This document shows positions 6,808 to 7,757 of a DNA stretch of 7,757 nucleotides, one piece after another. The notes beneath the pieces were generated by a model. It saw only the letters and a list, made by a program, of their open reading frames with translations, made no database searches and had not been told where the DNA came from. The position numbers were made by a program, and so were the translations under genes. Origin of the DNA: JBDNBY01 sp039767595 (lineage in GTDB: Bacteria > Pseudomonadota > Alphaproteobacteria > Rhodobacterales > Rhodobacteraceae); NCBI GenBank assembly GCA_039767595.1, contig JBDNBY010000170.1:1-7757 (forward strand), given 5' to 3'. Numbering within the stretch: position 1 is the stretch's first letter; each line of letters opens with the position of its first letter.

Positions 6808-7017
6808 TTAGTAATGGGGTGGTTTGTCGATTGGCACATCCTGCGTGTAGATTGCCTCGCTCTCCCGGTCTCTTTCGCGGGTCATTAGAAATTTAACTTG
6901 CACATTCAATCGGTCAATCAAGTCACGTTGCGCGGTGACAATCTCATTGAGCTCATCCACCGTTTTAAGCGTATGGGCGAGGGTTTCTTCGATCTGCGTG
7001 AGCGTGTCGTTGGACAT
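6808..7017 (-). CDS. slyX: SlyX family protein
   Basis: SlyX proteins are short cytoplasmic coiled-coil proteins of unknown function, first noticed next to slyD in enterobacteria. This 69-residue product has the usual family length and form. A helical heptad region (about residues 6-45, including TVDELNEIVTAQRDLIDRL) resembles the family core with its ELNxxVxxQ signature. It is followed by a charged linker (RERDRE) and the characteristic proline-rich terminus ending PPHY. The start ATG (7017-7015) has only a weak upstream site (GAAAGA, 6 bases away). It is convergent with the 56-aa gene ending at 6795 and divergent from hisS, with a 121-base gap that must hold both promoters. I recall slyX beside hisS as a recurring arrangement in Rhodobacteraceae, but could not check this here. 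Confidence 0.9.
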   Translation of the reverse strand: MSNDTLTQIEETLAHTLKTVDELNEIVTAQRDLIDRLNVQVKFLMTRERDRESEAIYTQDVPIDKPPHY

Positions 7018-7138
7018 GAGCGGTCTTTCATTTGAATTCTTGGACGTTCTAGCGTGTTTTCAGAGCGCTTTGCTTGTATCTATGCGTGCGCTTGGGTAAA
7101 CCGCCCTCAACGAATGATGAACAGCGTTAGAGGCAATC

Positions 7139-7757
7139 ATGGCCAAAGTCAAAAAACAACCTCGTCCCAAGGCCCAAGCTCCCAAGGGATTTCGGGATTA
7201 TTTCGGGTCCGAAGTGACCGAGCGCACGCAAATGCTGCGCCAGATTGCCGAGGTGTATCATCATTACGGGTTTGATCCGCTGGAAAGTTCGGCTGTTGAA
7301 ACGGTCGAGGCGCTGGGCAAATTCCTGCCTGATGTGGATCGCCCAAATGAGGGCGTCTTTGCGTGGCAAGAAGACGATAGCGACTGGGTCGCCTTGCGCT
7401 ATGATCTGACGGCGCCCTTGGCGCGGGTCTATGCGCAATATCGCAATGATTTGCCATCACCCTATCGCCGCTATGCGATGGGCCCCGTGTGGCGTAACGA
7501 AAAACCTGGACCGGGCCGATTTCGGCAATTCTATCAATGTGACGCAGATACAGTTGGCGCGCCCACAGTGGCCGCCGATGCCGAGATCTGTGCGATGTTA
7601 TCTGATACGCTGGAAACGGTGGGGATCCCCCGCGGCGACTATATCGTGCGGATCAATAACCGCAAAGTCCTCAATGGTGTGATGGAAGTGGCGGGGGTCT
7701 TGGATCCCACAGACCCAGAGAAATTCACCTCAGAGCGCGGCATTGTCCTGCGCGCCA
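7139..7757 (+). CDS. hisS: Histidyl-tRNA synthetase (HisRS), N-terminal part, cut by right edge
   Basis: HisRS is the class II synthetase that joins histidine to tRNA-His in the cytoplasm. The first 206 residues are present. A basic lead (MAKVKKQPRPKAQAPKGFRD) precedes the motif 1 region (about 30-65, with YGFDPLES). The histidine/ATP-site segment is RYDLTA (87-92), where E. coli-type enzymes have RPEGTA. Motif 2 follows as GPVWRNEKPGPGRFRQFYQ (115-133), with R119 and E121 in the class II RxE positions. DADTVG (135-140) and the insertion-side helices come next. The second histidine motif and motif 3 lie beyond the window. RYDLT with RNEKPGPGRFRQF marks the divergent alphaproteobacterial HisRS type. 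The paralogue HisZ is less likely, because the class II ATP-site residues are intact. The start is supported by AGAGG at 7129-7133, 5 bases upstream, and by homology from the first residues. hisZ and hisG commonly follow in this group, but this cannot be seen here. Confidence 0.95.
   Translation, partial: MAKVKKQPRPKAQAPKGFRDYFGSEVTERTQMLRQIAEVYHHYGFDPLESSAVETVEALGKFLPDVDRPNEGVFAWQEDDSDWVALRYDLTAPLARVYAQYRNDLPSPYRRYAMGPVWRNEKPGPGRFRQFYQCDADTVGAPTVAADAEICAMLSDTLETVGIPRGDYIVRINNRKVLNGVMEVAGVLDPTDPEKFTSERGIVLRA

Overview
The window looks like the chromosome of an alphaproteobacterium, most likely Rhodobacterales (Roseobacter group). The reasons are the alphaproteobacterial style of the DnaE and histidyl-tRNA synthetase sequences, and a SlyX family gene placed head to head with hisS. 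The taxon is inferred from protein character and not from any search.

Layout. From the left edge to about 2242-2365, the minus strand carries the 5' part of a nonribosomal-peptide-synthetase-like gene (a condensation-type domain, then an adenylation domain). It runs off the window and is open for almost 790 codons, but key motifs are replaced. A divergent AT-rich gap follows. Next is a complete plus-strand dnaE (2477-5956, 1159 aa), the replicative DNA polymerase III alpha subunit. From 5957 to 7138 lies a stretch of tiny genes and AT-rich spacers. Two plus-strand genes each encode exactly 56 aa (6209-6379 and 6625-6795), and each spacer upstream of them contains inverted repeats. A minus-strand slyX (6808-7017, 69 aa) converges on the second one. 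From 7139 to the right edge is the 5' part of hisS on the plus strand, divergent from slyX.

The genes form no single pathway: dnaE (replication) and hisS (translation) are housekeeping anchors. The less ordinary content is, first, the divergent NRPS-like protein, in which the condensation HHxxxDG motif and the adenylation A3 phosphate loop have both changed without loss of reading frame. Second, the two 56-aa proteins align with each other without gaps and share a spaced residue pattern with SlyX, suggesting a local family of three short coiled-coil proteins within about 800 bp. No tRNA, rRNA, CRISPR array, insertion sequence or phage gene was seen. No convincing intrinsic terminator was found.
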